NCBI GenBank assembly: GCA_021848465.1
Contig: JAJZUP010000004.1
Span: 1 to 64,000 of the forward strand
From: Pseudomonadota bacterium
Lineage (GTDB): Bacteria; Pseudomonadota; Gammaproteobacteria; Burkholderiales; Gallionellaceae
Direction of reading: 5' to 3'
Length of the DNA stretch: 64,000 nt
Positions 10,201 to 17,715 of this stretch are shown here, piece by piece. Below the pieces are notes generated by a model. That model worked only from the letters and a program-made list of their open reading frames with translations. It had not been told where the DNA came from and ran no database searches. The translations under genes were made by a program, and so were the position numbers. The stretch's first letter is position 1. Each line of letters begins with the position of its first letter.

Positions 10201-10430
10201 GCGATGGCGTCGATTTGCAGCATGCCGTGATCAGTGCGGCGGCGGCACGGGCCAAGCCCATCCTGTTGACCGGGCTGGCAGCCATGCTGGGGGCTTTCTT
10301 CATCCTGGATGACCCGATCTTCAACGGGCTGGCAATTGCCTTGATTTTCGGCATCCTCGTCTCCACATTGCTGACGCTGGTGGTGATTCCGGTGCTGTAT
10401 TACGCCACGCTGTACAAGAAATTCCAGTAA
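7233..10430 (+). CDS. RND efflux permease (HAE-type)
   Basis: A 1065-residue inner-membrane proton antiporter of the AcrB superfamily. The first transmembrane helix is at about residues 15-33, with a second bundle of helices around 360-540 and a third near 910-1060, separated by two large periplasmic loops. The proton-relay pair is in GILVDDAIVVVENI, the double-Asp form of hydrophobe/amphiphile pumps, unlike the single-Asp form of the metal pump at 46.4-49.5 kb. The substrate cannot be read from the sequence. The SqrR/BigR-like regulator and the DUF2892 neighbour suggest sulfur-related induction. Confidence 0.93.
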   Translation: MGISGRIARIFLHSQMTPLLALVAVLLGTFAVLVTPREEEPQINVTMANVMIAYPGASAQDVARTVSTPAEQVLSQIAGVDHVYSVSQPGMSILTVQFKVGEAHVPSLVKLYDVIHSHADWLPPTLGVEPPIIKARGIDDVPVLALTLWRDQDSGGLGLTQVAHAIETELKRVKGTREVNTIGATQHVVRVQLNPDALNAHQLSLQDVRAALQAANMSRSAGNLVQSNREVLVQTGNFLSNANDVSQLVVGVVDGKPVFLRDVADIQDGADQPSSYVWLGAGMAAADKDIHAKGEFGAITVAVTKKPGENAVEVADRLLKRVDELKGSVIPSDVRVTTTRNYGETANDKAMKLIKKLIFATSAVVLLVWLALGKREALIVGIAVSLTLALTLFASWAYGFTLNRVSLFALIFSIGILVDDAIVVVENIHRRRELAQHQPLSEIIPEAVDEVGSPTILATLTVIAALLPMAFVSGLMGPYMSPIPINASMGMLISLGVAFVITPWLALRLAGAHHAVVRDERDTPLTRFFRNRLGPFLNGEHGKPARRKLWLGIVAGLLLAVSLGVVKLVVLKMLPFDNKSEFQIIVDMPTGTALEQTAGVLHDIGAYLATVPEVTDYEGYAGTASPINFNGLVRQYYLRTASEQGDLQVNLQDKHHRHRTSHEIASSVREPVEAMAKKWGAKVKIVEVPPGPPVMSPIVAEIYGPDYEGARAVASQVRKQFVATKDIVAIDDSVSEPAPKLQLRVLQSKAALLGVAQRDIVDAVQVALSGQDVASLHDNDSKYAPPLRLRLPAEKRNRIDEVLKLKVRASDGVLVPLSEVVQLVHLERDYPIYHKDLMPVVYIFGDMAGKLDSPLYGMFDINGKTASMPLEEGGKLQSWFFKVPSDPYASYALKWDGEWQVTYETFRDMGIAYAVGLVLIYLLVVAQFKSYVVPLVIMAPIPLTIIGVMPGHALLGAQFTATSMIGMIALAGIIVRNSILLVDFVNLQLRDGVDLQHAVISAAAARAKPILLTGLAAMLGAFFILDDPIFNGLAIALIFGILVSTLLTLVVIPVLYYATLYKKFQ

Positions 10431-10451
10431 AATTTAATCAGGAGAATATTT

Positions 10452-10661
10452 ATGAACGCAGAACGAATTGTCCGTATTGTTGCAGGCACCTTCATCCTGT
10501 TGACGTTGTCGCTGGGGGTGGAGGAAAGCCCCCTGTTCGTCAGCAAATACTTTTTGCTGTTTACCGCATTTGTCGGTCTTAACCTGTTCCAGAGCGGATT
10601 TACGCAAATCTGCCCGTTGAATAATATCCTTGCCAGGTTCGGCATCAAGGGAAGTTGCTAA
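10452..10661 (+). CDS. DUF2892 (YgaP-like) inner-membrane protein
   Basis: A 69-residue membrane protein with the DUF2892 pattern: an N-terminal NAERIVRIVAGTFIL helix, a second helix around residues 32-50, and the ending FTQICPLNNILARFGI, where the CP motif is typical. The same domain forms the membrane half of YgaP, a sulfur-transferase protein. A good ribosome site (CAGGAG) precedes it. It follows the RND permease by 21 bases and looks like the last gene of the sulfur-responsive operon. Confidence 0.85.
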   Translation: MNAERIVRIVAGTFILLTLSLGVEESPLFVSKYFLLFTAFVGLNLFQSGFTQICPLNNILARFGIKGSC

Positions 10662-12433
10662 GCCGATCCATTTCCCATTCCTTGCGCCTGGCCCACATCA
10701 GCCTGACCTTGGTCGGGTTCATGTGGGTCTTGCCGTTTCTATACTACCGTCATGCTTATCCGCTAACCACGTTTTACCAGGAATGGGTGGCTGCGCTGCT
10801 CAGCCTGCTGGCGTTGCCGCTGCTGCTGAGCAGTAAATATTGGCAGCGTGCGGAGTTGCCGCGCATCCTGCTGATGCCGTTGGGCATGATCGCATTGATC
10901 CTGCTGCAAGCAGCGCTGGGGCGACTGGCAAGCTTCGACCAGGCATTGCTGCTGTGTTCTTATTTCCTGTGGATTGCCTTTTTGCTCATGCTCGGGCATG
11001 CATTGCGCAATGAGTTTGGGCTATCACGTATCGTCCCGGTATTGGCGATTTTCCTGTTGATAGGTGCGGAGCTGAACGCTCTGGCCGGCCTGATCCAGCA
11101 TTACCGCTGGCATACCTTCCTGAACGCCTATGTTACGCGAAAAATGGCTGCTGCCGTTTACGGCAACATTGCCCAGCCCAACCATTTTGCGGATTACCTG
11201 ACCTTGGGGCTGGTATCGCTGGGCGTGTTATATGGTCGTTTTTTTCAACGTCTCTGGTTGGCTGCTTTGCTGGCAGCCCCCTTATTGTTCGTGATGGTGC
11301 TGAGTGCTTCGCGGAGTATCTGGCTATATCTGCTGTTTTTTGTGTTCTGGAGTTACCTGTGGCAGCGGCGTGACCGCGCTTACCGGGGGCTGCTGCACTA
11401 TAGCTTATTGGTATTGGCCGGGTTTGTGCTGATGCAGTTTGTGGTGCAGCTTCCCTGGTTTGCATCCGGACAGGAAGTTACGACATGGCAGCGCACCATG
11501 GAGCAGTCGGGTTCGGGTGGAAGCAGCATTCGTTTGTACTTGTGGCATGAAGCCTGGCTGATATTTACCCAATTCCCATTGCTCGGGGCAGGTCTCGGGC
11601 AGTTTGCCTGGCAGCATTTCCAGTTGGGGCCGGCGCTGCATGATCCGGTCATTTTCGGACTGTATAACAATGCCCATAACCTGGTATTGCAGTTGGCCGC
11701 AGAAACAGGATTGGCTGGTCTGGCGATGGTGTTGGGGGCGCTGGGGTGGTGGGCGTGGAAAGTCTGGCGCGCGCCATGCAGCATCGAAACGTGGTGGGGC
11801 GGCGCCGTAGCAAGCGTGCTTTGTATTCACAGCATGATTGAGTATCCGTTGTGGTACGGCTATTTCATCGGGATAGCAGCAGTCGTCCTTGGGATGCTGG
11901 AAAGCGATGTTTACAAGTTGAAATTGCGTGCCATGTGGCGCGGGGCGATGGTTATGATGCTTTTGCTGTGCGCGATGGTGCTGGGGCAGCTATGGCAAAG
12001 CTATAGCAGACTGGAAGAGGCGTTCAACCTGAACCGCTCAGCTCCGGACTATGCCGGCCAGTTGAGCCGAAGGTTGGCGCAGGCAGCGGAGTATCCATTG
12101 CTCAGGCCTTATGCAGACTTGTTCATGTCCGGCATGATCGGCATTGATCCGGCTCATCTGGACGACGAGCTTGAGCGCAATGAGCGCGTGCTGCGGTTTA
12201 TCCCGATTGCTTCAGTCGCCTATCGTGAAGTCTGGTTGCTGGCCCAGGCGCGGCGCACGGCAGAGGCCAAGGAGCAGTTGCGCCAGGCTTTATGGTCTTA
12301 CCCGGCGGATTTTCCTGCCGAGATGGCAGCATTAAGGCGGTTCGCAGCAAACGACCCTGAGCGCTTTGCAGCTCTGTTAGAATTCGCAATTCTGGAAAAT
12401 GAGGAGTATCAACGTGCAGTACTTGGAAAATAA
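10655..12433 (+). CDS. PglL/Wzy-type O-oligosaccharyltransferase or O-antigen ligase-like protein
   Basis: A 592-residue polytopic inner-membrane protein with roughly 11 hydrophobic helices in the first 440 residues and a soluble C-terminal third. The Wzy_C signature region around FPLLGAGLGQFAWQHF and the NNAHNLVLQLAAETG segment fit the PglL group that moves lipid-linked glycans to proteins such as pilins, as well as the WaaL ligases. The predicted start is a TTG at 10655 that overlaps the DUF2892 end by seven bases. An AAGGGAAG sequence immediately before it may serve as ribosome site, but the start is not certain. The acceptor is unknown. Confidence 0.8.
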   Translation: MLSRSISHSLRLAHISLTLVGFMWVLPFLYYRHAYPLTTFYQEWVAALLSLLALPLLLSSKYWQRAELPRILLMPLGMIALILLQAALGRLASFDQALLLCSYFLWIAFLLMLGHALRNEFGLSRIVPVLAIFLLIGAELNALAGLIQHYRWHTFLNAYVTRKMAAAVYGNIAQPNHFADYLTLGLVSLGVLYGRFFQRLWLAALLAAPLLFVMVLSASRSIWLYLLFFVFWSYLWQRRDRAYRGLLHYSLLVLAGFVLMQFVVQLPWFASGQEVTTWQRTMEQSGSGGSSIRLYLWHEAWLIFTQFPLLGAGLGQFAWQHFQLGPALHDPVIFGLYNNAHNLVLQLAAETGLAGLAMVLGALGWWAWKVWRAPCSIETWWGGAVASVLCIHSMIEYPLWYGYFIGIAAVVLGMLESDVYKLKLRAMWRGAMVMMLLLCAMVLGQLWQSYSRLEEAFNLNRSAPDYAGQLSRRLAQAAEYPLLRPYADLFMSGMIGIDPAHLDDELERNERVLRFIPIASVAYREVWLLAQARRTAEAKEQLRQALWSYPADFPAEMAALRRFAANDPERFAALLEFAILENEEYQRAVLGK

Positions 12434-12824
12434 CCTGATGCTGGTTTCGGTTTTTATTGGCAGCGGCCTGATGCTGCTGTGGTCGTTTGTTGGCAACAAG
12501 ATTCGCGGGATCAAGGAGGTCAGCGCGGTGGAAGCGCTGCAGCTGATCAATCACAAAGATGCGGTGATCATCGATGTGCGCGAACAGAATGAGTTTGCTG
12601 GCGGACATTTGCTGAACGCCAAACTGATTCCGCTCGGGGATTTAAAAGCACGTGTCGGCGAGATCGAAAAATATCGCGAGCAACCGGTCCTGGTGGTATG
12701 TCGTAGCGGGAATCGCTCAAAGGTCGGTGCTGCCCAGTTGAAACTGCGTGGTTTCAATCAGGCATACAGCCTGGCAGGCGGCGTGGTGGCATGGCAGAAG
12801 GCCGAGCTGCCGCTGGAGAAATGA
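12414..12824 (+). CDS. Membrane-anchored rhodanese-like sulfurtransferase
   Basis: A 136-residue protein with one N-terminal membrane helix (LMLVSVFIGSGLMLLWSF) and a single rhodanese domain. The catalytic loop is CRSGNRS, so the active cysteine is present. GTG at 12414 is the better start because GAGGAG lies seven bases upstream; an ATG at 12399 in the same frame has no such site. It overlaps the previous gene by 20 bases. It is the first gene of the rhodanese-grxC-secB group found in many betaproteobacteria and could carry persulfide sulfur. Confidence 0.88.
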   Translation: MQYLENNLMLVSVFIGSGLMLLWSFVGNKIRGIKEVSAVEALQLINHKDAVIIDVREQNEFAGGHLLNAKLIPLGDLKARVGEIEKYREQPVLVVCRSGNRSKVGAAQLKLRGFNQAYSLAGGVVAWQKAELPLEK

Positions 12825-12825
12825 T

Positions 12826-13083
12826 ATGCCGCGGATCGTGATGTACTGCACTGAGGTTTGCCCGTATTGCGTGAATGCCGAGCGCCTGCTTAAAAGCAAG
12901 GGTGTGAGCGAGATCGAGAAAATACGCATCGATTTGCAACCGGAGTTGCGTGAAGAAATGATAAAGCGCACCGGGCGGTTTACCGTGCCGCAAATCTTCA
13001 TAGGCGACACCCACGTAGGCGGGTTCGACGATATGGCAGCGCTGGATCGTCGCGGCGGCCTGAAACCATTGCTGGATCAATAA
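12826..13083 (+). CDS. grxC: Glutaredoxin 3
   Basis: An 85-residue thioredoxin-fold protein with the dithiol CPYC at residues 12-15, the cis-proline segment TVPQIFI and the GG(F)DD glutathione-binding turn. It reduces disulfides and glutathionylated proteins with glutathione in the cytoplasm. The ATG at 12826 lies one base after the rhodanese stop codon, so the two are translationally coupled. Length fits GrxC (82-88). Confidence 0.95.
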   Translation: MPRIVMYCTEVCPYCVNAERLLKSKGVSEIEKIRIDLQPELREEMIKRTGRFTVPQIFIGDTHVGGFDDMAALDRRGGLKPLLDQ

Positions 13084-13104
13084 AACACATAAGGGAGAGC
13101 ATAA

Positions 13105-13575
13105 ATGAGCGAAAACAACACGGCAGGAGCGCAGCCGCAGCAGACCGTATTCAACATCGAGAAGTTGTACGTGAAGGATTTGTCGCTGGAAATACCTCAT
13201 GCACCGGCGATTTTTCTTGAGCGTGAGGCACCGCAGATCGATTTGCAACTGAATACCAGTGCATCGGTCGTGGAAGAGGGCGTGTATGAAGTGACGGTGA
13301 CCGTCACGGTTACCGCCACCCTGAAAGAAAAAGACAAGGTCATGTTCCTGGTCGAGGCCAAGCAGGCCGGCATTTTCCAGGTGCGCAATGTTCCGCAAGC
13401 CGAGGTCGAACCGGTGCTGGCAATCGTCTGCCCCAATATCCTGTACCCATACCTGCGCGAAGTCGTGTCGGATGTGGTGGTGCGTGCCGGCTTTGCGCCA
13501 GTGATTCTGGCCCCGATCAATTTTGAGGTGCTGTACCAGCAGCAAAAACAGCAGGCTGCTGAAGTAAAGCATTAA
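13105..13575 (+). CDS. secB: Protein-export chaperone SecB
   Basis: A 156-residue acidic homotetrameric chaperone that keeps preproteins unfolded and passes them to SecA. The sequence has the family hallmarks FNIEKLYVKDLSLE near the N-terminus and the CPNILYPYLREVVSDVV helix. Spacing to grxC is 21 bases with GGGAGAG as ribosome site. Its placement behind grxC and before gpsA is the classical SecB neighbourhood. Confidence 0.97.
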   Translation: MSENNTAGAQPQQTVFNIEKLYVKDLSLEIPHAPAIFLEREAPQIDLQLNTSASVVEEGVYEVTVTVTVTATLKEKDKVMFLVEAKQAGIFQVRNVPQAEVEPVLAIVCPNILYPYLREVVSDVVVRAGFAPVILAPINFEVLYQQQKQQAAEVKH

Positions 13576-13586
13576 GCGCCTAAGCG

Positions 13587-14021
13587 ATGCGGGCCGCGAT
13601 ATACGGGTTCCTGTTGCTGTCGGCGGCAGGCCCGGCTTGTGCTTTCGAATTTGTTTCCGTTGCCGAGCCGGCCATTCTGTACGATGCCCCGTCCTTGAAG
13701 GCGCGCAAGTTGTATGTGGCGACCCGCTATTTGCCTTTGGAGCAGATTGTCAGCCTGAATAACTGGGTTAAGGTGCGCGATAAAGACAAACACCTGTACT
13801 GGATCGAGAAACGAGCGTTGAGCAGCAAGCACTTTGTGGTCGTTACAGCAGCGGTGGCGGCTGTGCATGAAAAGCCGGACGCACAGTCTGCGACTGTTTT
13901 CATGGCGCCGCAGCAATTGGCCCTGGAGTGTCAGCAGGATGCCGGGGACGGTTGGCTGAAAATCCTGCACGCAGATGGCACATCCGGCTATATCAAAGCA
14001 ACCGAGGTGTGGGGGAACTGA
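13587..14021 (+). CDS. Secreted bacterial SH3 domain protein
   Basis: A 144-residue protein with a signal peptide (cleavage near ACA at about residue 18) followed by two SH3b-like repeats. The first is around residues 25-75, with EPAILYDAPSLKARKLYVA, and the second around 85-142, with AAVHEKPDAQSATVFM and the GWLKILHADGTSGYI ending. SH3b domains of this kind usually bind cell-wall peptides. It starts 11 bases after secB, and its TGA overlaps the gpsA ATG. Confidence 0.8.
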   Translation: MRAAIYGFLLLSAAGPACAFEFVSVAEPAILYDAPSLKARKLYVATRYLPLEQIVSLNNWVKVRDKDKHLYWIEKRALSSKHFVVVTAAVAAVHEKPDAQSATVFMAPQQLALECQQDAGDGWLKILHADGTSGYIKATEVWGN

Positions 14022-15013
14022 TGAACATAGCAATCCTGGGGGCTGGCGCGTGGGGCACTGCGCTGGCGATCAGCCTGGCTCCGCGCCACGAAGTAACCTT
14101 GTGGGTGCGTAACGCCGAGCAATATACAGATATGCAGGCATGCCGCTGCAACCAGCGCTATCTGCCCGAACTGCCATTCCCTGCAGCTTTGCGCCTGGAG
14201 CACGATTTCGATGCTGCGCTGGCCGCAGCCGAACTGCTTATTGTCGCCGTACCGGTATCGGCCTTGCGGGAAATCATCCAGCATGTGGCTGTGCGCGCGG
14301 TGCCGGTCATCTGGCTCTGCAAGGGGTTCGAGAGCAGCACATCGCAATTGCCACACCAGATCGTTAATGAGTTATTGCCGCGCCGGGTGCCGCGTGCGGT
14401 GCTGTCCGGTCCAAGTTTTGCCCAGGAGGTTGCACGCGGTTTGCCTACTGCACTGACCCTGGCCTCCGACGACATCGCATTCGCGCAGGGCATTGCTCAT
14501 GCCTTGCACCATACCCGCTTGCGCATTTATTCGAGTGCTGATGTCGTCGGGGTCGAAGTCGGCGGGGCGATCAAGAACGTCCTCGCGATCGCCGCCGGGA
14601 TCAGCGATGGCCTGCAACTGGGATACAACGCGCGCGCCGCGTTGCTGACGCGCGGGCTGGCGGAGATGTCGCGCCTCGGTTTGCGATTGGGCGGCAAGGC
14701 CGAGACGCTGGGCGGGTTGTCGGGAGTCGGTGATTTGATCCTGACCTGCACCGGAGACTTGTCGCGAAACCGCCAGGTGGGAATGTTGCTGGCCCAGCAG
14801 CGGGCATTGCCCAACATCCTGGAGCAACTCGGTCATGTGGCCGAGGGGGTGTATACCGCACGCGAGGTACACCGTATTGCGCAGCAACTTGATGTGGATA
14901 TGCCGATTTGCAGCGCAGTCTACCGAGTGCTGTATGAGGGGCTGGCGGCGGATAAGGCGACCGAAGCCTTGTTGAGCCGGACGCCCAGCAGCGAGTTTTC
15001 CCCGCCGGCATAG
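14021..15013 (+). CDS. gpsA: NAD(P)-dependent glycerol-3-phosphate dehydrogenase
   Basis: A 330-residue cytoplasmic enzyme that makes sn-glycerol-3-phosphate for phospholipid synthesis. The Rossmann loop GAGAWGTA is at residues 7-14, the catalytic lysine lies in EVGGAIKNVLAIAAG, and the substrate-binding LSGVGDLILTCTG follows. The ATG at 14021 overlaps the previous stop (TGATG), and the length matches the family. The reading frame extends further upstream but has no support there. Confidence 0.96.
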   Translation: MNIAILGAGAWGTALAISLAPRHEVTLWVRNAEQYTDMQACRCNQRYLPELPFPAALRLEHDFDAALAAAELLIVAVPVSALREIIQHVAVRAVPVIWLCKGFESSTSQLPHQIVNELLPRRVPRAVLSGPSFAQEVARGLPTALTLASDDIAFAQGIAHALHHTRLRIYSSADVVGVEVGGAIKNVLAIAAGISDGLQLGYNARAALLTRGLAEMSRLGLRLGGKAETLGGLSGVGDLILTCTGDLSRNRQVGMLLAQQRALPNILEQLGHVAEGVYTAREVHRIAQQLDVDMPICSAVYRVLYEGLAADKATEALLSRTPSSEFSPPA

Positions 15014-15029
15014 TGCCTTTATTCCGGCA

Positions 15030-15494
15030 TCAGAGCGCGCCGGGGAAACCGTTCTGGCGCCATGCTTCATACACAACGACGGCGACCGTGTTGGACAAGT
15101 TCAGGCTGCGGTTGTCGGGCAGCATCGGCAGGCGCAACTTTTGTTCGGGCGGCAGGGTAGATAATATTTCAGCAGGGAGTCCGCGGCTTTCCGGGCCGAA
15201 CAGGAAAGAGTCCCCGGGGCGGAATGCGACCGTGTGGTAGTGGCTCGAGGCTTTGGTGGTCAGTGCAAACAGGCGTGTTGCCGGCAGGGTGCGCAGGCAG
15301 TCTGCCAGGCTGTCATGCACCTGGAGGTTGGCATACTCGTGGTAGTCCAGCCCGGCGCGGCGTAATTGCTTGTCGTCCAGGCTGAAGCCAAGCGGGCGCA
15401 CCAAATGCAGTCGGGCGCCACTGTTGGCGCACAGGCGAATCACATTGCCGGTGTTGGGCGGGATCTCGGGCTGGAACAGGATGACATTGAACAT
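15030..15494 (-). CDS. trmL: tRNA (cytidine/uridine-2'-O-)-methyltransferase TrmL
   Basis: A 154-residue SPOUT-class methyltransferase that methylates the wobble nucleotide 34 of tRNA-Leu. The start MFNVILFQPEIPPNTGNVIR is diagnostic. The trefoil-knot motifs LFGPESRGLP and LRLPMLPDNRSLNLSNTVAV are complete. It converges on gpsA with a 16-base gap and is transcribed alone from the region next to 15,500. Confidence 0.96.
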   Translation of the reverse strand: MFNVILFQPEIPPNTGNVIRLCANSGARLHLVRPLGFSLDDKQLRRAGLDYHEYANLQVHDSLADCLRTLPATRLFALTTKASSHYHTVAFRPGDSFLFGPESRGLPAEILSTLPPEQKLRLPMLPDNRSLNLSNTVAVVVYEAWRQNGFPGAL

Positions 15495-15567
15495 CGCGGT
15501 ATTTTAACGTGCGCCGCCATAAGGAAAATGAATTTTGCGCAAGCTGGCGCAATCAGGCAGGGCAAAA

Positions 15568-16545
15568 GTGAAAAGCATTATCAAGAGCTGGGTAATATTG
15601 GCGGTCTTCCTGCATACGGTTCAGGCGCATGCGGATGAAGCGCAGCGGGATGCAAGCGAAGAGGCCCCGCAGCGTCAGGCTGCCCATGTGCCGACCGAAG
15701 AGCATAGCAAGGCGGAAGTGATGTCCGAGCTGGATCCTTACTATAGCGATATCGGAGTGAATATTCCGCTTACCGACAAGCCGATCCCCACGATCAAATC
15801 GACCAGCGAGCCGGTGATCTACCGCAACCTGGTTCAAGGCTCGCTGATCCCGCGCTACATGTTGCTGGAAGCCAGTGTCTATCCGATGCCATTGCTGGGC
15901 ACCTACCTCAAATCGAACCAGCCGGATTTCTACGCCAGCGGACGCGTCGCCAAGACCGGCGTGAACGTGCTCGAGTCCGTGACGGCCGGGTTCCAGGAGC
16001 CTTGGGCGGTTTCGGCGTTTTTCGGCAACATCGCCAAGATCGAGCGTCCGGGCGAGGGCAGGGTAGGCAGCAATGTGGGCTATACCGGCTACCTGGTGAG
16101 TGCCGGCGCCAAACACATCAAGGACAACCAGATGGTTGATGACCATTGGCTGGAGCTGGAGTGGAAAATCAAGGGCAAGGTCGACTACCCGGACATGAAA
16201 ATGGGTTGGAGCTTCCGGGTCGGGAGCAAGCTGCATGACAACCCGTATATCACCGATGTCATGTACGTAAGCCTGTTTCGCAGTAACCTGAACATGAACC
16301 TGCCCTTCATGAGTTTTGGCAGCAATTCCAGTGTTGAAGTGAAACTGCACTTTTCCGAGGTCACCGGCCAAATCGTGCGCCAGGAATATATCGTCGGAAA
16401 GAAGTATCCGAAAATCGGCTGGGCCTATGCGCCAACCCTTGATATTGGTCTGATCTGGGCCAGCCCGGACGAATACTCCGGTGCACTCCGCACCAGCGAC
16501 CAGAATACTCTCACACTGGTGTTCCGCCCCTCGGTTGAGTTTTAA
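15568..16545 (+). CDS. Probable outer-membrane beta-barrel protein, family not recognised
   Basis: From the GTG at 15568 this is 325 residues with a signal peptide (VKSIIKSWVILAVFLHTVQA) and an acidic, Glu- and Gln-rich linker. The remaining 260 residues show alternating hydrophobic strands ending in a terminal phenylalanine (VFRPSVEF), as in barrel proteins inserted by BamA. The frame stays open to a TTG at 15535, which would lengthen the signal region. I see no catalytic motif. It stands alone between trmL (opposite strand) and sodB. Confidence 0.65.
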   Translation: MKSIIKSWVILAVFLHTVQAHADEAQRDASEEAPQRQAAHVPTEEHSKAEVMSELDPYYSDIGVNIPLTDKPIPTIKSTSEPVIYRNLVQGSLIPRYMLLEASVYPMPLLGTYLKSNQPDFYASGRVAKTGVNVLESVTAGFQEPWAVSAFFGNIAKIERPGEGRVGSNVGYTGYLVSAGAKHIKDNQMVDDHWLELEWKIKGKVDYPDMKMGWSFRVGSKLHDNPYITDVMYVSLFRSNLNMNLPFMSFGSNSSVEVKLHFSEVTGQIVRQEYIVGKKYPKIGWAYAPTLDIGLIWASPDEYSGALRTSDQNTLTLVFRPSVEF

Positions 16546-16632
16546 TATTCAAAAAATAATAGTTGATATAAATCCTATGGTATATTGCGCCACCAATGGC
16601 AGTGCCATTTTGCTAACTTCAAGGAGACCATG

Positions 16633-17220
16633 ATGGAACATACTTTGCCCCCCTTGCCGTACGCCAAGGATGCGCTGGCCCCGCACATGTCCGCCGAGAC
16701 ATTCGATTATCACTATGCCAAGCATCACCAGGCCTATGTCACCAACCTTAACAACCTGATCAAGGGCACCGAATTTGAAAATGCGGCGCTGGAAGACATC
16801 GTCAAGAAAGCTCCGGCCGGCGGTCTTTACAACAACGCCGCACAAGTGTGGAACCACACCTTTTTCTGGAACTGCATGAAGCCGAATGGCGGCGGCGCAC
16901 CCAAGGGCGCGTTAGCCGACGTGATCAACAAGAAGTGGGGCTCGCTGGATGAATTCAAGAAGGCATTCCAGGCTTCCGCAGTCGGTAACTTCGGCTCCGG
17001 CTGGACCTTCCTGGTGAAAAAGACCGATGGCTCACTCGACATCGTGAATCTGGGCGCTGCCGGCAACCCGCTCAAGAGCGGCGAAGGCAAGGCGATCCTG
17101 ACCGTGGACGTGTGGGAACATGCCTACTACATCGACTATCGCAACCTGCGTCCGAAGTTTGTGGAAACCTTCCTCAACAACCTCGTGAACTGGGAATTCG
17201 CAGAAAAGAATTTTGCCTGA
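16633..17220 (+). CDS. sodB: Superoxide dismutase [Fe]
   Basis: A 195-residue cytoplasmic enzyme that dismutes superoxide. Metal ligands are visible in YAKHHQAYV (first His), NHTFFWNC (second His) and [11 protein letters not shown] (Asp and His). The AAGGAG ribosome site is six bases before the ATG at 16633 and only three before an adjacent ATG at 16630, so I prefer 16633. Fe rather than Mn is inferred from the short length, the TFFWN context and resemblance to SodB. A strong terminator follows. Confidence 0.95.
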   Translation: MEHTLPPLPYAKDALAPHMSAETFDYHYAKHHQAYVTNLNNLIKGTEFENAALEDIVKKAPAGGLYNNAAQVWNHTFFWNCMKPNGGGAPKGALADVINKKWGSLDEFKKAFQASAVGNFGSGWTFLVKKTDGSLDIVNLGAAGNPLKSGEGKAILTVDVWEHAYYIDYRNLRPKFVETFLNNLVNWEFAEKNFA

Positions 17221-17263
17221 GCAGGAAACCTGACAGGTTAAATTCCACTACGGCAGATTGCAC

Positions 17264-17296
17264 AACAGGGCTCCTTATGGAGCCCTGTTTGTTTTC
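17264..17296 (+). terminator. Rho-independent terminator of sodB
   Basis: An 11-bp perfect stem (AACAGGGCTCC / GGAGCCCTGTT, 17264-17274 and 17279-17289) with a TTAT loop is followed by TGTTTTC. It lies 43 bases after the sodB stop codon. Confidence 0.9.
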
Positions 17297-17559
17297 GTGT
17301 GCGTCCCCGCTCCTTTTGAGCTCTTCTGGCTAACGATTAGATACGCTAGGAAAGCGCCTATAACCTGTTATCTATACCTATCAAGGTTGCCAGGTGTGCG
17401 TACTAGGTTGAATGGCATATGGTAATCAGGTTGCAGCATGGGCAAAATGCGCCGCGCTGGTTTTGTAGAATGGCAGTCACCAAAATACCTTATAACAACA
17501 AACTGCTCGGAACCTGCGTAAGTCGAAATGTGATGCAACACTTAACTTAGGAGCGGGAT
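17297..17559. other. Intergenic region upstream of a small membrane-peptide gene
   Basis: I see no gene, RNA gene or repeat here. It is the only sequence available for the promoter and leader of the 36-residue gene at 17560, and its last bases hold that gene's ribosome site. Confidence 0.5.
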
Positions 17560-17670
17560 ATGAACCACGTTAATGTTGGCATTAAGGAAATCAATCACAA
17601 GATCTCGCTGCTGCTGATCGCGGCAGGCTATCTCACCGTTGCAATGCTGAATATCGTTCTGCCTCAATAA
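17560..17670 (+). CDS. Small single-helix membrane protein, 36 residues
   Basis: A short frame with an excellent ribosome site (TAGGAGCGGGAT before ATG). It encodes a charged start (MNHVNVGIKEINHK) followed by one hydrophobic segment (ISLLLIAAGYLTVAMLNIVL) and a short tail. I do not recognise a family. The quality of the start site and the amphipathic-then-hydrophobic layout make a real membrane peptide likely. A GC-rich stem (GGCCGGG / CCCGGCC, 17686-17708 region) follows, without a U-run. Confidence 0.55.
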   Translation: MNHVNVGIKEINHKISLLLIAAGYLTVAMLNIVLPQ

Positions 17671-17715
17671 GCGAATTCAGTGGTCGGGCCGGGTGTCTGG
17701 AGCCCGGCCGCAACA

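Noticed and set aside
8757..10223. A 488-residue minus-strand frame through the RND permease
   Set aside because: It is rich in His, Gln and Arg with no fold, typical of an antisense shadow of a GC-rich gene.
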